Below are positions 1 to 8,609 of a stretch of DNA of 42,288 nucleotides, one piece after another (within the stretch, counting starts at the first letter, position 1; every line of letters starts with the position of its first letter). The notes under the pieces are model-generated. The model was not told where the DNA came from, did not search any database, and saw nothing but the letters and a program-made list of their open reading frames with translations. The stretch is from positions 1 through 42,288 of the forward strand of contig PUMJ01000061.1 in NCBI GenBank assembly GCA_003551305.1. The letters are read 5' to 3'. A program made the translations under genes and the position numbers. Origin of the DNA: Candidatus Brocadiaceae bacterium. Its GTDB lineage: Bacteria > Planctomycetota > Brocadiia > SM23-32.

Positions 1-307
1 CATGGTGCGCGGCATTGACCTGCTGCTGGAGAGCGAGGAGCACGAGCCGGTCAACATCGGCAACCCGGACGAGATAACCATCCTGCAACTGGCCGAGGAG
101 ATAATCGAGGTCACCGGTTCCGCCAGCGAGATCAGTTTCGAGCCGCTGCCCACCGACGACCCGAAGGTCCGCCAGCCGGACATCGGCAAGGCCCGGCGCC
201 TGCTGGGCTGGGAACCGCAGGTGGACCGCCATGACGGGCTCCGGCGGACGGTGGACTACTTCCGGGAACGGGTCGCCGCCGAGGACGCGGAGGCCGAGCA
301 GGGCTGA
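1..307 (+). CDS. NAD-dependent epimerase/dehydratase, C-terminal end (UDP-glucuronate decarboxylase-like)
   Basis: This is the last ~101 residues of a protein whose start lies left of the window; the ATG at base 2 is probably internal. The motifs [35 protein letters not shown] and LGWEP are typical of the C-terminal substrate-binding part of extended SDR sugar-nucleotide enzymes, and most like UDP-glucuronate decarboxylase (UDP-xylose synthase), which makes UDP-xylose in the cytoplasm from UDP-glucuronate. The Rossmann and YxxxK parts are not visible, so a dTDP-glucose 4,6-dehydratase or another epimerase cannot be excluded. The open frame ends at the TGA at 305-307, about 100 bases before the next gene. 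Confidence 0.8.
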   Translation, partial: MVRGIDLLLESEEHEPVNIGNPDEITILQLAEEIIEVTGSASEISFEPLPTDDPKVRQPDIGKARRLLGWEPQVDRHDGLRRTVDYFRERVAAEDAEAEQG

Positions 308-410
308 CCGCAAGGAAGACACGCTGAGACGGACAAACACGGACTGATGCGGACGGCGCCGCCACAGGCGACGCCGGGTGAGATCCCTTCCGGCAGGAAT
401 GAGAAGTGCC

Positions 411-3400
411 ATGACCGACCTGAGAGACGTGTTCGTGGAGCCCGGGGCTCAATACCGCGGCAAGCCCTTCTGGGCCTGGAACGGCAAACTCGAAGCCGAG
501 GAATTGCAGCGCCAGGTGCGCGTGATGCACCGGATGGGGCTGGGCGGCTTTTTCATGCACTCCCGCGTCGGGCTGGCCACCCCCTACCTGAGCGAGGAGT
601 GGTTCGAACTGGTGGGCGCCTGCGTTGAGCAGGCCCGCGAGCTGGGCATGGAGGCATGGCTCTACGACGAGGACCGCTGGCCCTCCGGGGCCGGCGGCGG
701 GCTGGTCACCGGCGACCCGAAGTACCGCCACCGCAACCTCTACGTGGCCGTCTGCGCTCCCGAGGAGGGCGAGTTCAAGGAGGAGCCCCTCGCCGTCTTC
801 AGCGCCCGCCTGGACGGCAATGCTGCGCACGAGGTCCGGCGCCTGCAAGACCCCTCGGCGGCCGACCTGCCCGAAGGGCACGCGCTGCTGGTCTTCTTCG
901 TGAGGGCGGACGAGCCGAGTTCCTGGTTCAACGACGCCACCTACCTGGACACCATGAGCCACGAGGCGGTGCAGCGCTTCATCGAGGTGACCCATGAGGC
1001 TTACCGTCGGGAGGTGGGGCAGGACTTCGGCGACGTCATCCCCGGCATCTTCACCGACGAGCCTCACCACGGCGGCGTGTTCACATCGTCCGGCCACGCC
1101 AAATTGCTCGGCCAGGTGGAGGGGCGCGACGTGCTGGGCGTGCCCTGGACCGAGAAGCTGCCCGAGCACTTCCGGCGCCGCTACGGCTACGACATCCTGG
1201 ATCACCTGCCGGAGCTGTTCTTCAAGGTGGACGGCCGGGAGGTCTCCCAGCCCCGCTACCACTACCATGACTGCAAGACCTACCTGTTCGTGGACGCCTT
1301 CGCCCGGCAGATAGGCGAATGGTGCGAGCAGAACGGCCTGAAGTCCACCGGGCACGTGCTGGCCGAGTCCACCCTGCGCTCCCAGGCGAGCGTCGGCGGT
1401 TCGGCCATGCGCTTCTACGAGTTCATGCAGGCGCCGGGCATAGACCAGCTCACCGAGCACCGGGACGAGTATACCACCGCCAAGCAATGCGCCAGCGTCC
1501 AGCACCAGATAGGCTCCCGCTGGATGCTGTCCGAACTCTACGGCTGCACCGGCTGGGACTGGCCCTTCGAGGGCCACAAGGCTGTCGGCGATTGGCAGGC
1601 CGTCCTCGGCGTCAACCTCCGCTGCCAGCACCTCTCCTGGTACACCATGGCCGGCCAGGCCAAGCGCGACTACCCGGCCTCCATATCCTTCCAGTCCCCC
1701 TGGTGGGAGCGCTACAGCGCCGTGGAGGACTACTACGCCCGCCTGAACGCCGTCATGACACGCGGCGAGCCCGTCCGCAGGCTCCTGGTGGTCCACCCGG
1801 TCGAGAGCGTCTGGGCACGGGCCGCCCTGGGTTGGGACGAGTGCGAACGGATAGACGAACTGGAGGCGGACTTCGACAATCTGATCAACTGGCTGCTGGA
1901 CCGCCACCTTGACTTCGATTACGGGGACGAGGACCTCATGAGCCGCCTCGGCTCGGTCGAGGACGGCGACGAGCCCGCGCTGAAAGTCGGGCAGGCGCAA
2001 TACGCCGTCGCCCTTGTTCCGCCCCTGGAGACCATCCGGTCCGACACGCTCAAACTCCTCGCCGCCTTCCAGGAGGCCGGCGGCACCGTCGTCTTCTGCG
2101 AACCCCTGCCGTCCTACGTGGACGCCCTGGAGAGCGAGGAGGCCGCCGAACTGGCCTGTCGGTGCCGACGCGTATCCTTCGAGCCGGACGCGATCGCCGA
2201 AGCCGTGGCCGAGGCGCGAGCCGTGAGCGTCCGCGGGGCGGACGGCAGAGAAAAGCCGCGCGTCTTCTACCAGCTCCGACAGGAGGACGGGGAGCGCTAC
2301 CTCTTTATCTGCAACCGCGACCGGAAGAGCGGCACCGGGCCGCTCTCGGTCAGCGTCGAGGGCGCCGGGCAACTCCAGCTATGGGACCCGGAGACCGCCG
2401 AGCGCTACGCCGTCGAGGCGGAAGCCCGTGAGGGTAGCCTGCACTTCGCCACCGAGATGCCCCCCACCGGCAGCCGCCTCTTCGTCATAACCGACGCCGA
2501 CGAGGACCTGCCGGCGCCCCCCGAGTTGACCGAAGTGGACACCGTCGAACTGCCCCCCGACGCCTGGGCGACGGAGCTGACCGAGCCGAACGTCGTTGTG
2601 CTGGACATGCCGGAGTTCCGCGTCGGCGACGGGGGGTGGCAGGGGCCGATGGAGATACTGCGCGCCGACAGCGCCATCCGCGAGCAGATAGGCCTGCCCC
2701 TGCGCGGCGGCGCCATGGTGCAGCCCTGGGCGCGAAGCCGCACCGAGCAGGGGCCGGCCGCACCCGTGGGACTGCGCTACCGCATACAGGTGGCGGAACC
2801 GCCGCGCGGCCCCCTGATGCTGGCCATCGAGAACCCCGGCTACTTCGACATCACGCTCAACGGCCACTGCATCACCACGGACGCCGAGTGCGGCTGGTGG
2901 GTCGACCCCTGCCTGAGGCTGCTCCCGCTGGACGAGGCGGCCCTGGTGAGCGGGGAGAACGTGCTCGAACTGCACGGCACCCTCGACGACGACTGCAGCC
3001 TGGAGGCGTGCTTTCTGCTCGGCGACTTCAGCGTGACGGTGGACGGGGCAGACGTGCTGGTCGAGCCGGCCTGCCCCGCGCCCGTCATAGGCGACTGGAC
3101 GGAGCAGGGATTGCCGTTCTATAGTGGGTCCGTTGTGTTCCGGGCGGACGTTCAGACCGCCGTCGGGGCCGAGCGCCTGTTCGTGGAGGTGCCCGAATTC
3201 GGCGGCGCCTGCGTGCGCGTGCTGGTGGACGGCCAGGAAGCCGGCGTCATCGGCTGGCAGCCCCACGAGGTGGAGATCACCGACCTGGTGCGGGGCAAGG
3301 AGGGGTTCCAGCTTGCCGTCGAGGTGGTGGCGCACCGGCGCAATGCCTTCGGCCCGCTGCACCATGCCGAGGCGCACCCCGAATGGGTCGGGCCCGGGCA

Positions 3401-3494
3401 GTTCGCCACCGACGGCGAACTCTGGCAGGTTGAATACAGCCTGGTGCCGGCCGGCCTGCTGGCGCCGCCACGCCTGAGCGTGCGCAGGGGTTGA
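411..3494 (+). CDS. Large glycoside hydrolase-like protein (GH106/rhamnosidase-related)
   Basis: A protein of 1,027 residues, read from ATG 411 because the match-like N-terminus begins there; an in-frame GTG at 378 adds 11 residues. The start (GKPFWAWNGKLEAEELQRQV, then GGFFMHSRVGLATPYL and LYDEDRWPSGAGGG) resembles the TIM-barrel N-terminus of a large GH106-like family common in Planctomycetota and Lentisphaerota. Acidic residues in FTDEPHHGG (about 215) and GHVLAES are candidate catalytic residues. The C-terminal third looks like beta-sandwich binding modules (LNGHCITTD, FGGACVRVLVDG). No signal peptide is seen, so it may be cytoplasmic and act on imported oligosaccharides. Alpha-L-rhamnosidase activity is an inference; the substrate is unknown. 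Confidence 0.65.
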   Translation: MTDLRDVFVEPGAQYRGKPFWAWNGKLEAEELQRQVRVMHRMGLGGFFMHSRVGLATPYLSEEWFELVGACVEQARELGMEAWLYDEDRWPSGAGGGLVTGDPKYRHRNLYVAVCAPEEGEFKEEPLAVFSARLDGNAAHEVRRLQDPSAADLPEGHALLVFFVRADEPSSWFNDATYLDTMSHEAVQRFIEVTHEAYRREVGQDFGDVIPGIFTDEPHHGGVFTSSGHAKLLGQVEGRDVLGVPWTEKLPEHFRRRYGYDILDHLPELFFKVDGREVSQPRYHYHDCKTYLFVDAFARQIGEWCEQNGLKSTGHVLAESTLRSQASVGGSAMRFYEFMQAPGIDQLTEHRDEYTTAKQCASVQHQIGSRWMLSELYGCTGWDWPFEGHKAVGDWQAVLGVNLRCQHLSWYTMAGQAKRDYPASISFQSPWWERYSAVEDYYARLNAVMTRGEPVRRLLVVHPVESVWARAALGWDECERIDELEADFDNLINWLLDRHLDFDYGDEDLMSRLGSVEDGDEPALKVGQAQYAVALVPPLETIRSDTLKLLAAFQEAGGTVVFCEPLPSYVDALESEEAAELACRCRRVSFEPDAIAEAVAEARAVSVRGADGREKPRVFYQLRQEDGERYLFICNRDRKSGTGPLSVSVEGAGQLQLWDPETAERYAVEAEAREGSLHFATEMPPTGSRLFVITDADEDLPAPPELTEVDTVELPPDAWATELTEPNVVVLDMPEFRVGDGGWQGPMEILRADSAIREQIGLPLRGGAMVQPWARSRTEQGPAAPVGLRYRIQVAEPPRGPLMLAIENPGYFDITLNGHCITTDAECGWWVDPCLRLLPLDEAALVSGENVLELHGTLDDDCSLEACFLLGDFSVTVDGADVLVEPACPAPVIGDWTEQGLPFYSGSVVFRADVQTAVGAERLFVEVPEFGGACVRVLVDGQEAGVIGWQPHEVEITDLVRGKEGFQLAVEVVAHRRNAFGPLHHAEAHPEWVGPGQFATDGELWQVEYSLVPAGLLAPPRLSVRRG

Positions 3495-3529
3495 GAGCCG
3501 CGAGCCAAGAAGGGCGGAGCCGAGGAACG

Positions 3530-4915
3530 ATGAGGTACGTCTCCACAAGGGGCGGGGTTGAGCCCCTGTCTTTCGGGGATGCTGTGATGATGGGGCTGGC
3601 CGAGGACGGCGGCCTTCTCATCCCCGAGTCCGTGCCCGACGTGCGGGAGGAGATGCCCTCCTGGCGGGAGCTGGACTACCCGGACCTCGCCCTGCGGGTG
3701 ATGCGCCGGTTCGCAACGGACGTGCCGCAGGACGAGCTGGAAGCGCTCATCGGGCGGACTTACGGCGAACGTTTCGGCGGGCCGGTGGCCCCGACGGTCG
3801 AGGTCGGGCCGCTGCACCTCGTCGAACTCTGGCACGGCCCGACGCTGGCCTTCAAGGACGTGGCGCTCCAGTTGCTGGGCAACCTGTTCGAGCACCTGCT
3901 GGCACTCAGGGGCGAGGAACTCAACGTGCTGGGCGCCACCAGCGGCGACACCGGCAGCGCCGCCATAGCCGGCTGCCGCAACCGCGCCGGAATCCGCATC
4001 TTCATCCTCCACCCCCACGGCGGCGTCTCGCCCGTGCAGCGGCTCCAGATGACCACGGTGCTGGACGAAAACGTCCACAACATCGCCATCGAGGGGAGCT
4101 TCGACGACTGCCAGAGCATCGTCAAAGAACTCGCCTCCGACCTGCAGTTCAAGAAACTCTACTCGCTCGGGGCGGTCAACTCCATCAACTGGGCGCGCGT
4201 GATGGCGCAGATCGTCTACTACTTCAAGGCCGTCTTCGATGTGCAGGCGCACACCGGCGCACAGGCCGTCGAAGTGGCGGTGCCGACCGGCAATTTCGGC
4301 AACGTCCTGGCCGGCTGGTACGCCATGCGGATGGGCCTGCCCATCGAACGGCTGCTGCTGGCCACGAACGAGAACGACATCCTGGCGCGCTTCTTCACCA
4401 GCGGCCGCTACGAGCGCGGCAGCGTGACCCGCACCCTCGCCCCCGCCATGGACATCCAGGCGCCCAGCAACTTCGAGCGCTACCTCTACTACCGGGTCGG
4501 GTGCGACCCGGAGAGAGTCCGGCGCCTCATGCGCACGCTGGAGACCGAAGGTGCCTTCGCGCTGGAGAACGCGGAGGGTGGTCCGGTGGACCCCGACATC
4601 GCCGCCGGGGCGGGCGCCACCGAGGACTGCCTGGCCGCGATCCGGCGGTACCACCGGGAGCACGACTACCTGCTGGACCCGCACACGGCGGTGGGCGTGG
4701 CCGTGGCCGAGCGCCTCCGCAGCGGGCACCGGCCCACCATCTGCCTCGCCACGGCGCACCCGGCCAAGTTCCCCGAGGCGGTGGCGCAGGCTGTCGGGCG
4801 TGACATCGCCCGGCACCCCGCCATCGAGGCGCTCAAAGGCAAACCCACCCGCTGCGAAGTCCTGCCCAATGACAAAGAGGCCGTCCGGCGCTTCATCGTC
4901 CGGGCCGTGGGGTAG
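3530..4915 (+). CDS. thrC: Threonine synthase
   Basis: 461 residues. Converts O-phosphohomoserine to threonine with pyridoxal phosphate, the last step of threonine synthesis. The start MRYVSTRGGVEPLSFGDAV and the LAEDGGLLIPE segment match the E. coli-type enzyme. HGPTLAFKDVALQLLG carries the PLP-binding lysine and TSGDTGSAA the phosphate-binding loop; VPTGNFGN is a second family motif. ATG 3530 is preferred over the upstream TTG at 3491 because the conserved N-terminus starts here and a GAGG lies just upstream. It follows the hydrolase by 35 bases, but the two have no functional link. It converges on tatC. Confidence 0.95.
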   Translation: MRYVSTRGGVEPLSFGDAVMMGLAEDGGLLIPESVPDVREEMPSWRELDYPDLALRVMRRFATDVPQDELEALIGRTYGERFGGPVAPTVEVGPLHLVELWHGPTLAFKDVALQLLGNLFEHLLALRGEELNVLGATSGDTGSAAIAGCRNRAGIRIFILHPHGGVSPVQRLQMTTVLDENVHNIAIEGSFDDCQSIVKELASDLQFKKLYSLGAVNSINWARVMAQIVYYFKAVFDVQAHTGAQAVEVAVPTGNFGNVLAGWYAMRMGLPIERLLLATNENDILARFFTSGRYERGSVTRTLAPAMDIQAPSNFERYLYYRVGCDPERVRRLMRTLETEGAFALENAEGGPVDPDIAAGAGATEDCLAAIRRYHREHDYLLDPHTAVGVAVAERLRSGHRPTICLATAHPAKFPEAVAQAVGRDIARHPAIEALKGKPTRCEVLPNDKEAVRRFIVRAVG

Positions 4916-5019
4916 CCCGGCCGCATCGTGACGGAGACGGGCCGACACGGACCTGCGCCCGCGCTGCGCGCCGCCCCCGGCGGTGGCGATGGTGGCGCAA
5001 GCCCCGCCGGGGCCGGCTT

Positions 5020-6357
5020 TCAGTCCTCGGGCGGTTCGCCTCCCATCACCTCCTGCCACCTGCGGACGGTTTCCTCCACGTCCACGGGGCTGCCGCCGGC
5101 CCGCAGCGTCACGGTGCGGCCGGCGTGGATGGTGCGCGCCGTTCCCTCAGAACGCGCCGTCGCGGTGCCGCTCAGCACAGTGATGCTGACGGTGTCCGGC
5201 TCGGGGACGAGGAGTTCGGCCTGCGCCCTCTCCGCCGAGACGGTGGCGGGGCCGGCGTGGCTTTCCAGGATGCCGCGCCTGTGGGTGTTGTCCAGCAGCG
5301 CCGTCCCCTCGTAAAGACTGAACGTGCCGGGCCCGTGCACGCGCAGGCGGCTCTCCGGGGCCAGGTGGACGGTGCCCCCGCCCCGCCCTTCGAGGCTCAG
5401 GCGGGCCAGCCCGTCGGAGCCTGTGCTGACGACGGTTCCCCGCCGGAGACCGGCGGCCTTGCCCTGCGCCACGGGGTCAGGCCCGGCGCTGACACCCCCG
5501 CGCACCGTCTCTACGCTGCCCACGGGCCAGAAGGCGAGATAGGCCCCCACGCCCGCCAGGATGAGCAGGATGCTGCCGGTGAAACGGAGGAAGCCGGTGA
5601 CGGTCTCGCGGTTGGGCACGGCCAGCAGCACGCCCAGGTCATAGAGCATCACCAGGGTGACGGCCATCATGATCTGGGTGACCGGGTCCGGCGGCGTCAG
5701 GAAGGCCCCCACCACGAAAGCGCCCAGCAGCACCCCTTTGCGCGCCCTGCGTAACTGTCGCGAGGGCAAGATGTTCCATCGGATCAGGTAGAAGATGACC
5801 ACCGGTGTCTGAAACGCCACGCCCATCGCAAACGTCAGGAAGAAGAACGTCGTCAGGTAGCCGCCTATCATCAGCACCGGTTCGGTGGCCGGACCCGCAA
5901 GCGTGAGCAGGTAGCGCAGCGCGATGGGCACGAACAAGAAGTAGCCGAAGCAGATGCCGGTGAAGAAGCAGAACACGCAGGCCAGCCCCAGACGGATGGC
6001 CTTGCGCCGCTCGTGGCGGAACAGCCCCGGCGCCACGAAGGCCCAGACCTGGTAGATGACCACCGGCGCGGCGACCACCAGCCCCGCTATAACAGCGGCC
6101 TTCAGGTGCGCCACCACACCCTCCATGTAGGTGCTGATCTTGAGGGTGGGGTCCAGCTCGAATGCCGCCATCGCCCGCACGTGAGGCCACACGAGCACGG
6201 CCATGAGCTGATCGCGGAAAAACCACGCCACCAGCGCCACCGCCCCGATGCTGATGAGGCAGATCATCAGGCGACGGCGCAACTCCTCCAGGTGGTCACC
6301 CAGGGCCATCACGGCCCTGTCAGACCCGGCGATGATGTCAGCGCTGTCTTCACCCAT
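5020..6357 (-). CDS. tatC: Sec-independent protein translocase TatC with an added membrane segment and FecR-like C-terminal domain
   Basis: 445 residues against about 250 for normal TatC. Residues 1-250 are TatC, which with TatA and TatB moves folded twin-arginine proteins across the inner membrane: DHLEELRRRL near residue 21 with the conserved Glu, six hydrophobic segments, and the FLTPPDPVTQ motif at 219-228. A further hydrophobic segment at about 256-277 is followed by a beta-rich region of some 160 residues (GTVVSTGSDGLARLSL, TVHLAPESRLRV, ISVLSG-like TVSITVLSG) that reads as a FecR-type domain. TatC has both ends in the cytoplasm, so a seventh segment would place this domain in the periplasm. 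No tatA or tatB is in the window. ATG 6357 puts the HLEEL motif at the normal place; a perfect TATAAT lies about 47 bases upstream. Confidence 0.9.
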   Translation of the reverse strand: MGEDSADIIAGSDRAVMALGDHLEELRRRLMICLISIGAVALVAWFFRDQLMAVLVWPHVRAMAAFELDPTLKISTYMEGVVAHLKAAVIAGLVVAAPVVIYQVWAFVAPGLFRHERRKAIRLGLACVFCFFTGICFGYFLFVPIALRYLLTLAGPATEPVLMIGGYLTTFFFLTFAMGVAFQTPVVIFYLIRWNILPSRQLRRARKGVLLGAFVVGAFLTPPDPVTQIMMAVTLVMLYDLGVLLAVPNRETVTGFLRFTGSILLILAGVGAYLAFWPVGSVETVRGGVSAGPDPVAQGKAAGLRRGTVVSTGSDGLARLSLEGRGGGTVHLAPESRLRVHGPGTFSLYEGTALLDNTHRRGILESHAGPATVSAERAQAELLVPEPDTVSITVLSGTATARSEGTARTIHAGRTVTLRAGGSPVDVEETVRRWQEVMGGEPPED

Positions 6358-6403
6358 GCTGTGTCCGCTATGCTCCTGGAGTCTTCCCGTCCGCCGCAAC
6401 TTC

Positions 6404-6432
6404 ATTATACAGAGCACCGGTGGACCGGTAAA
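6404..6432 (-). promoter_or_regulatory. Candidate sigma-70 promoter for tatC
   Basis: On the minus strand, TTTACC (6427-6432), a 17-base spacer, and a perfect TATAAT (6404-6409). Transcription would begin near 6397, giving a leader of about 40 bases before ATG 6357. The -35 element matches consensus at only four of six places. Confidence 0.5.
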
Positions 6433-6470
6433 CTACGGCGAGAGCGGAGGGTCCACAAAGGAGCGTGAGG

Positions 6471-6935
6471 ATGGCATCTGTCGAGGAGAAACTGGCGGAC
6501 ATGGGGCTGAGCCTGCCGCCCGCGCCGCAGCCGCTGGCGCAGTACGTGCCGGCCAAACGCGTGGGGGACGTGGTTTACGTCTCGGGCCATGTGCCCGTGC
6601 AGGACGGCGAGTTCCTGCACCTGGGCGCCCTGGGCCGCGAATTGACCGTGGAACAGGGCCGGGAATGTGCCAGGGTCTGTGCGCTGAACGCCCTGGCCGC
6701 CGTCAGGGCCGTCGTGGGGCACCTCGACGCGGTTGTGGAGGTGGTGCAGGTGCGGGGTTTTGTCAACAGCGCCCCCGGCTTCGGCCGGCAGCCGGAGGTG
6801 GTTAACGCCGCATCCGAGTTGCTGGTGGAACTCTATGGTGAGCGGGGGCGCCACGCGCGGGCGGCCGTGGGCACCTGTGCCCTGCCGCGCAACGTGCCCG
6901 TGGAGGTGGAGATGATCGTGCGGGTCGAGACCTGA
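6471..6935 (+). CDS. RidA/YjgF/UK114 family protein
   Basis: 154 residues. Family members hydrolyse reactive enamine/imine intermediates from PLP enzymes such as threonine dehydratase, in the cytoplasm. Visible family features are GDVVYVSGHVPVQDG near residue 33, the CALNALAAVRAVVG helix, VVQVRGFVNSAPGF, and the C-terminal ARAAVGTCALPRNVPVEVE, which holds the Arg that binds carboxylates. The length and the extended N-terminus fit the longer RidA subfamily that carries a VNSAPGF-like motif. ATG 6471 has AAAGGAG seven bases upstream. It is divergent from tatC. Proximity to thrC suggests amino-acid metabolism, but the genes are not in one operon. Confidence 0.88.
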   Translation: MASVEEKLADMGLSLPPAPQPLAQYVPAKRVGDVVYVSGHVPVQDGEFLHLGALGRELTVEQGRECARVCALNALAAVRAVVGHLDAVVEVVQVRGFVNSAPGFGRQPEVVNAASELLVELYGERGRHARAAVGTCALPRNVPVEVEMIVRVET

Positions 6936-6950
6936 TCCAGGCCGGGCGAA

Positions 6951-6981
6951 GAGGGGAGGCGCCCTGAGACGTCCTCCCCTC
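6951..6981. terminator. Hairpin between convergent ridA and the Arg-rich gene
   Basis: A perfect 9-base stem (GAGGGGAGG at 6951-6959, CCTCCCCTC at 6973-6981) with a 13-base loop sits in the 67-base gap between two convergent stop codons. There is no T-run on either side, so it may act as a shared 3' stabilising structure rather than a classic intrinsic terminator. Confidence 0.45.
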
Positions 6982-7002
6982 CGCGCAATCTTGTGGTCTC
7001 CT

Positions 7003-7986
7003 TCAGCGCCGCCGTCGCCGGGCGCGGTCCCGGTCACGGCGCTCCCGCGGCTCGGGGTCCCACCAGGGCTCGTCGACGTCCCACCGACGGAAAGGCTCCC
7101 GCCGGCGCAAGAACTCGTCGCCGTGGAACCAGCGGCCGCGGCGGGACGGCACCAGTGGGCGCCGCCGCGGGTAGGGCCGCAGCGCGGGATGCCGCGGCTG
7201 TATCCGGCGGGGTCGCACGCGCCACTCCAGGTGACGCCGGGGCAGGACGCGAGGGTGCGGCGCACGCCAGGCCCCCCGCCGGGCGTTTCGCTCCGGCCAG
7301 AGCCGCCTTACGGGCCGGCGTCGGGCGAGGGGCTCCCGGTCGCGTTCACGGGCCTCGAGCTGGCGCCTCCTTGTGACCTCGCGGCGCGGGTCCAGCACGT
7401 CGCGTCGCTCGGGGCGTGCTTCCTCCGGTCGCTGACGGCGCAGCGCCGGGACGTCTTCTCGCTCGCGCAGCAGGCGTCGCCTCTCCGGCGCTTCGCGGCG
7501 TGGCCGCTCCACGCCCAGCATGGCCGGCAGGCGCTCGCGCAGCGCCTCGCGGTGGACGGGATCTTCGGCCATGAAGCTCACGACCAGGCCGTCCTCCCTA
7601 CTGCGCGTCGTCACCTCAACCTCCCCGCTCATCATCATGCGCATCAGGAGCGGCTCGGCGGGGCGGCGCCCCTCCTGCCGCATGCGACGGGCCACCTGCG
7701 GGATGCGCTCCACACGCGGCGCCGTGCGGGTGTGCAGACCCTCGACTACCTCGGGGTCCTCGGAAGTGAGGAACACGTTCACTCCCTCCTCCGTGGGCCG
7801 TACCCGGACCTCGGCTTCCGTGCGTGCGAGCAGCTGCCCGAGTCCGAACCGCTGCTCCGTCGCCCGGGCGCGGGCGGGCCGGTCCGCAGCTCGCCTCGGC
7901 CGCTCCTGCGCGGCAAGGGGCGGGCCGACGCTCAGCGCCGCCAGAGCCGCCAGCAAAACCAGCACCTTCACCTTCCCTCTTTTCAT
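7003..7986 (-). CDS. Secreted arginine-rich protein with a duplicated N-terminal module; function unknown
   Basis: 327 residues. ATG 7986 follows an AAAGGAGG ribosome site and begins a signal peptide (MKRGKVKVLVLLAALAAL, cleaved after a PLAAQ-like site). Residues ~45-165 hold two similar units: EAEVRVRPTEEGVNVFLTSE and EVEVTTRSREDGLVVSFMAE, each followed by DP and a helical stretch. From about residue 165 the protein becomes extremely Arg/Pro/Glu-rich with many RR and RRR runs and a C-terminus of Arg. It is the last gene of the minus-strand series with the anti-sigma and Spy-like genes (65-base gap), which suggests a role in the envelope response. The basic tail could bind acidic polymers such as nucleic acid or polysaccharide; that is a guess. 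No known family recognised. Confidence 0.75.
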   Translation of the reverse strand: MKRGKVKVLVLLAALAALSVGPPLAAQERPRRAADRPARARATEQRFGLGQLLARTEAEVRVRPTEEGVNVFLTSEDPEVVEGLHTRTAPRVERIPQVARRMRQEGRRPAEPLLMRMMMSGEVEVTTRSREDGLVVSFMAEDPVHREALRERLPAMLGVERPRREAPERRRLLREREDVPALRRQRPEEARPERRDVLDPRREVTRRRQLEARERDREPLARRRPVRRLWPERNARRGAWRAPHPRVLPRRHLEWRVRPRRIQPRHPALRPYPRRRPLVPSRRGRWFHGDEFLRRREPFRRWDVDEPWWDPEPRERRDRDRARRRRR

Positions 7987-8051
7987 GGTCCATCCTCCTT
8001 TCGCTGCGGGGATTCCGACTGTTCCGTCTCGTGCCCAGCGTGTATCAGCGC

Positions 8052-8609
8052 TCATTCTCGTACTCCTTCCGTACTATCGGGGAACACCGGCTGCTGTTCG
8101 AACGGGTCTTCAGGTCGTTCGGGATGTCGTCGGTCCGGCTCGCGGCGCGGCGGCACCGGCGCGCCCCTTCGGCCTCGGACGGCCCGGGAGCGCATCATCT
8201 GGAACAGCCGGCGCCGCTGCTCGGGGGTCAGATGCTCCTCGGTCTGTTCAAGGTGGCTGAGCACGTTTGCCCTGATGCGCTCCTGGATGGCCTCCATGCG
8301 GCGATGGGCCGCGCGGATGGCCTCCCGGTCGGGCTCCTGTTCGGCCATCAACTCAAACAGCCGGTCGCGCTCGGCGGCCAGGCGTCGCTCCAGCGGGGCC
8401 AGCTCCCGCCGCAGGTCGCGCCAGGACTGCTCCATACGCCGCTGCTGCTCCCGGTCGAGCCCGACCTGCTCCCAGGTCCGCCGCGGTTCCGCGCCCGGCC
8501 GGTCCGGCTGCAGCCGGCTATAGAACCATATGCCGACAAACGCGATGTTGAACGCCAGCGAGAAAACCAGTATGAGCGACAGGACGCTATTGTGCGTTGT
8601 GGGTCTCAT
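8052..8609 (-). CDS. Spy/CpxP-like (LTXXQ, heavy-metal-resistance type) membrane-anchored protein
   Basis: 185 residues. One N-terminal membrane segment at about 9-30 (LSLILVFSLAFNIAFVGIWF), then an all-helical, highly charged periplasmic part. It contains LDREQQRRMEQSW and LTPEQRRRLFQMM, the paired motifs of the LTXXQ family (Spy, CpxP, CnrX-like sensors), whose members act as periplasmic chaperones or sense envelope stress or metals. The C-terminal ~45 residues are Arg/Pro-rich and disordered-looking. The start overlaps the anti-sigma gene by 23 bases with a GGGAG site inside that gene, so the two are translationally coupled. Likely partner of the anti-sigma protein; metal binding is not shown. 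Confidence 0.75.
   Translation of the reverse strand: MRPTTHNSVLSLILVFSLAFNIAFVGIWFYSRLQPDRPGAEPRRTWEQVGLDREQQRRMEQSWRDLRRELAPLERRLAAERDRLFELMAEQEPDREAIRAAHRRMEAIQERIRANVLSHLEQTEEHLTPEQRRRLFQMMRSRAVRGRRGAPVPPRREPDRRHPERPEDPFEQQPVFPDSTEGVRE

Noticed and set aside
132-2372. A 746-codon minus-strand open frame opposite the glycoside hydrolase gene
   Set aside because: It is a shadow of the real gene in a very GC-rich region: no ribosome site, no recognisable domain, Gly/Ala/Val/His-rich product, and its frame is fixed by the third-base bias of the plus-strand gene.
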